A DNA stretch of 8,006 bases from Caldilineaceae bacterium (GTDB taxonomy: Bacteria; Chloroflexota; Anaerolineae; Caldilineales; Caldilineaceae): positions 1,706 to 9,711 of the forward strand of contig JAHEML010000073.1 of assembly GCA_024643705.1 (NCBI GenBank), read 5' to 3'. The first letter of the stretch is position 1. Each line of letters begins with the position of its first letter. Below, piece by piece: positions 5,363 to 8,006 of the stretch. The notes under the pieces were generated by a model. It saw only the letters and a program-made list of their open reading frames with translations, ran no database searches and had not been told where the DNA came from. Made by a program: the position numbers and the translations under genes.

Positions 5363-5440
5363 TGCATGGCACGAGAAGCATTTGTGGTGGCCGTTGGCCG
5401 GGTGCGCCCGCCTTTCGGGTGACAGCGTGAAGGAGTGACT

Positions 5441-8006
5441 ATGGTCGAGTCTGTAGCCAGTATGTCGAACGGTGTGAGGACCATGCGTAAGAACTACGCA
5501 CGGACGCCCAATGTAGTGGAACTGCCTCGTCTTATCGAGATTCAGTTGCACAGCTTTGAATGGTTCCGAACGGAGGGTTTGCAGGAACTGTTGGAGGAAA
5601 TTTCCCCAATTGTCAGCTTCAATAAAAATTTGGAAATGCATTTTGGCTCTTTCAATTTTGGCGAACCAAAATACCCAGAAGATGAGTGCCGGATGCGCGA
5701 CATCACCTTTTCGGCCCCGTTGTGGGTTAAGGTGAAGTTGGTCAACAATGATACCGGCGAAATCAGCGAGCAGGAAGTCTTTATGGGTGACTTCCCCCTG
5801 ATGACCGAATCAGGCACATTTATTATTAACGGTAGTGAACGGGTGGTTGTCAGCCAGCTTATTCGTTCGCCCGGCGTCTATTTTTCTGTTGAAGAAGATC
5901 GTAGCACCGGTCGCGATTTGACCAGCGCCAAGATGATCCCCAGCAGGGGTGCCTGGCTGGAGTTTGAGACAGCTCGACGAGATATTATCAGTGTAAAAGT
6001 AGACCGCAAACGCAAATTGCCTGTAACTATCTTGTTGCGGGCTATTGGCTTTGGCACAGATGACGAGATCCGGGAGCTGTTTGCCGACATCGATGACAAT
6101 GTGGATCATCCCTTTATCGAGTCTACATTGGAGCGAGATACCACCAGCAATCCCACCGATGATCGACAAAAAGGTGTGGATGACGCGCTCTTGGAATTTT
6201 ACAAGAAGCTGCGCCCAGGCGATCCACCTACCCTGGACAACGCCCGCAATTTTATGCAGAACTTGCTCCTCACCCCACGCCGTTATGATCTGGGGCGGGT
6301 GGGGCGCTACAAGCTCAACCGCCGGCTGCACCTGGAAACACCACTCAGTACCCGTATCCTGACCCAGGATGATATGGTGGCGATTATCCGGCGCATCATC
6401 GACATCAACAATGGGCGGGAAAAGCCCGACGATATTGACCACCTTGGCAACCGGCGCATCAAAACCGTGGGCGAACTGATCCAGAACCAACTGCGTATTG
6501 GTCTGTTGCGCATGGAGCGGGTGGTGCGTGAGCGCATGTCTATCCGCGACCCGGAACAGGTGACTCCGCTCAGTTTGCTCAACATTCGCCCCGTGGTGGC
6601 GGCCACCCGTGAGTTCTTCGGCGGTAGCCAGCTTAGCCAGTTTATGGATCAGACCAACCCTCTGGCCGAATTGACTCACAAGCGCCGTTTGAGCGCATTG
6701 GGGCCGGGTGGTCTGCGTCGGGAACGCGCCGGTTTTGATGTGCGCGACGTTCACTATAGCCACTATGGCCGCATCTGCCCCATCGAAACCCCCGAAGGCC
6801 CAAACATCGGTCTCATCGGCTCTCTGGCTTCTTATGGCCGAGTCAACGATTTTGGTTTCATCGAAACGCCCTATCGGCGTGTGATGAAAGTGGTTGAGAA
6901 TCGGGTCGATGCTCTGTTGGGCCATGTACTGAATCAAGAGATTGCCGATCCATCCAGTGGAGATGTGATCGCCGAGAAGGGCGTCGAAGTGACACCCGAG
7001 TTGGCCGAGCGGATTGTGGCTGTCGAGGGGTTGACCGAGATACGGGTCAAACCCTTTGTCAGTGCAGAAGTACTCTATCTCAATGCCGATGCCGAGGAAC
7101 GCTCGTCGATTGCCCAGGCATCTTCCGCCTTGGACAAGGTGGGCCAGTTTCTCACGGATCGCCCGTCTGCCCGGCGTGCCGAAGAGTTCCGTTTTGAAGA
7201 CCCGGAACGGATTGACTATATGGACGTGTCGCCCAAGCAGATTGTAAGCGTGTCGGCTGCTTTGATCCCATTCCTGGAGCATGACGACGCCAACCGTGCG
7301 CTCATGGGTTCCAACATGCAGCGACAAGCTGTGCCGTTGGTGCGCCCAGAGGCGCCGATTGTGGGCACAGGCATGGAATACCAGGCTGCTGTTGATTCGG
7401 GCCAGGTTGTGGTTGCCAAAAATCCCGGCGAAGTTGTCAGCGTGACAAGCATGGAAGTGGTGGTGCAGGAGGAAGACGGAACCCTGCGCACCTATCCCCT
7501 GCGTAAATACAACCGTAGCAACCAAAGCACCTGCATCGACCAGCGCCCCACTGTCTTCAAAGGTGCTATTGTCGAGAAGAATTCTGTCTTGGCCGATAGT
7601 TCCAGCACGGAAAATGGCGAACTGGCACTTGGCCAGAATGTGCTTGTAGCCTATATGAGCTGGGAAGGTGGCAACTACGAAGATGCCATTCTGATCAGCG
7701 AGCGACTGGTGCAGGCTGACAAATATACCTCTATTCATATCGAGAAATATGAGATCGAGGCCCGCGAGACCAAACTGGGACCCGAAGAAATTACCCGGGA
7801 TATCCCCAATGTGGGTGAAGATGCGCTGAAAGACCTGGATGAAGAAGGCATCATCCGCATCGGTGCCGAAGTCACCCCCGGCGACATCTTGGTGGGCAAG
7901 ATTACGCCCAAGGGTGAAACCGAACTGACACCGGAGGAAAAACTCTTGCGGGCCATCTTTGGCGAAAAGGCGCGTGAAGTAAAGGATAGCTCCTTGCGTC
8001 TGCCCC
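5441..8006 (+). CDS. rpoB: DNA-directed RNA polymerase beta subunit, N-terminal 855 residues (3' end outside window)
   Basis: This is the beta subunit of core RNA polymerase. The start ATG at 5441 has AAGGAG (5430-5435) 5 nt upstream; later in-frame ATGs at 5462 and 5483 lack such a site. Visible landmarks: 'GDFPLMTESGTFIINGSERV' (protrusion/lobe region); the rifampicin pocket at about 393-420 with 'FFGGSQLSQFMD', D403, H413 and S418 at the positions of E. coli D516, H526 and S531; 'IETPEGPNIGLI' (448-459); 'FLEHDDANRALMGSNMQRQAVP'-type conserved block split around 628-650; and 'TPKGETELTPEEKLL' near the end. Numbering runs 113 behind E. coli through the rif region, consistent with absence of the E. 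coli lobe insertion SI1. An extra segment of about 50 residues occurs at about 489-538. The pocket residues predict rifampicin sensitivity. The catalytic C-terminal part is outside the window. rplJL is not immediately upstream. Confidence 0.98.
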   Translation, partial: MVESVASMSNGVRTMRKNYARTPNVVELPRLIEIQLHSFEWFRTEGLQELLEEISPIVSFNKNLEMHFGSFNFGEPKYPEDECRMRDITFSAPLWVKVKLVNNDTGEISEQEVFMGDFPLMTESGTFIINGSERVVVSQLIRSPGVYFSVEEDRSTGRDLTSAKMIPSRGAWLEFETARRDIISVKVDRKRKLPVTILLRAIGFGTDDEIRELFADIDDNVDHPFIESTLERDTTSNPTDDRQKGVDDALLEFYKKLRPGDPPTLDNARNFMQNLLLTPRRYDLGRVGRYKLNRRLHLETPLSTRILTQDDMVAIIRRIIDINNGREKPDDIDHLGNRRIKTVGELIQNQLRIGLLRMERVVRERMSIRDPEQVTPLSLLNIRPVVAATREFFGGSQLSQFMDQTNPLAELTHKRRLSALGPGGLRRERAGFDVRDVHYSHYGRICPIETPEGPNIGLIGSLASYGRVNDFGFIETPYRRVMKVVENRVDALLGHVLNQEIADPSSGDVIAEKGVEVTPELAERIVAVEGLTEIRVKPFVSAEVLYLNADAEERSSIAQASSALDKVGQFLTDRPSARRAEEFRFEDPERIDYMDVSPKQIVSVSAALIPFLEHDDANRALMGSNMQRQAVPLVRPEAPIVGTGMEYQAAVDSGQVVVAKNPGEVVSVTSMEVVVQEEDGTLRTYPLRKYNRSNQSTCIDQRPTVFKGAIVEKNSVLADSSSTENGELALGQNVLVAYMSWEGGNYEDAILISERLVQADKYTSIHIEKYEIEARETKLGPEEITRDIPNVGEDALKDLDEEGIIRIGAEVTPGDILVGKITPKGETELTPEEKLLRAIFGEKAREVKDSSLRLP

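Larger units (their letters stand above)
5096..5440 (+). other. AT-rich region upstream of rpoB, no gene seen
   Basis: This stretch holds the 14-bp tandem repeat and the inverted repeats listed separately, and the rpoB ribosome-binding site AAGGAG (5430-5435). No convincing ORF, tRNA or second clear promoter is seen. A TATAAC at 5213-5218 could be a -10 element but lacks a good -35. The last 50 bp are GC-rich (GGCC-GTT-GGCC and CCCG/CGGG short stems), suggesting a structured rpoB leader. Confidence 0.4.

Noticed and set aside
5810..7738. Minus-strand open frame of 642 codons antisense to rpoB
   Set aside because: It lies wholly inside rpoB, shows no recognisable domain, and has no Shine-Dalgarno or promoter. 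Long antisense frames are common opposite GC-biased conserved genes.

Overview
The window looks like a chromosomal segment of a free-living bacterium with moderately high GC content, probably of the Chloroflexota (Anaerolineae/Caldilineae-like). This assignment is an inference from four things seen together: a transcription-type T-box in front of trp genes, a compact RNA polymerase beta subunit with an extra module of about 50 residues, the TrpS sequence type, and sigma-70-like promoters. It has not been tested by a search. No mobile element, CRISPR array, tRNA or rRNA gene is visible.

Layout. Positions 1-662 (+) hold the 3' part of a CorC/HlyC-type CBS-domain membrane protein gene. It converges on a four-gene minus-strand operon covering 4363 down to 696: trpE (anthranilate synthase component I), a small tautomerase-superfamily protein without the catalytic Pro-1, trpS (tryptophanyl-tRNA synthetase) and trpG (anthranilate synthase glutaminase subunit). 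Positions 4364-4898 hold the control region of this operon: a near-consensus promoter (TTGACA, 17 bp, TATAGT), a leader of about 390 nt with T-box hallmarks (Stem I with AGAGAG and GTGGAA loops, a UGG specifier, the conserved T-box sequence with a UGGC bulge), and an intrinsic terminator before trpE. Uncharged tRNA-Trp should therefore switch on Trp synthesis and Trp-tRNA charging together.

Positions 4899-5440 form an AT-rich divergent intergenic region. It holds a perfect consensus plus-strand promoter (TTGACA, 17 bp, TATAAT) that runs into a strong intrinsic terminator about 125 nt later. This predicts a short structured RNA or an attenuated leader. A 14-bp tandem repeat and several inverted repeats follow. 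rpoB starts at 5441 with a strong Shine-Dalgarno sequence and runs off the window end (855 residues visible).

The items most worth a second look are the short transcription unit upstream of rpoB, the RpoB insertion that resembles an RpoC beta-beta' module, the Pro-less tautomerase inside a Trp T-box operon, and a second terminator-like hairpin inside the T-box leader.
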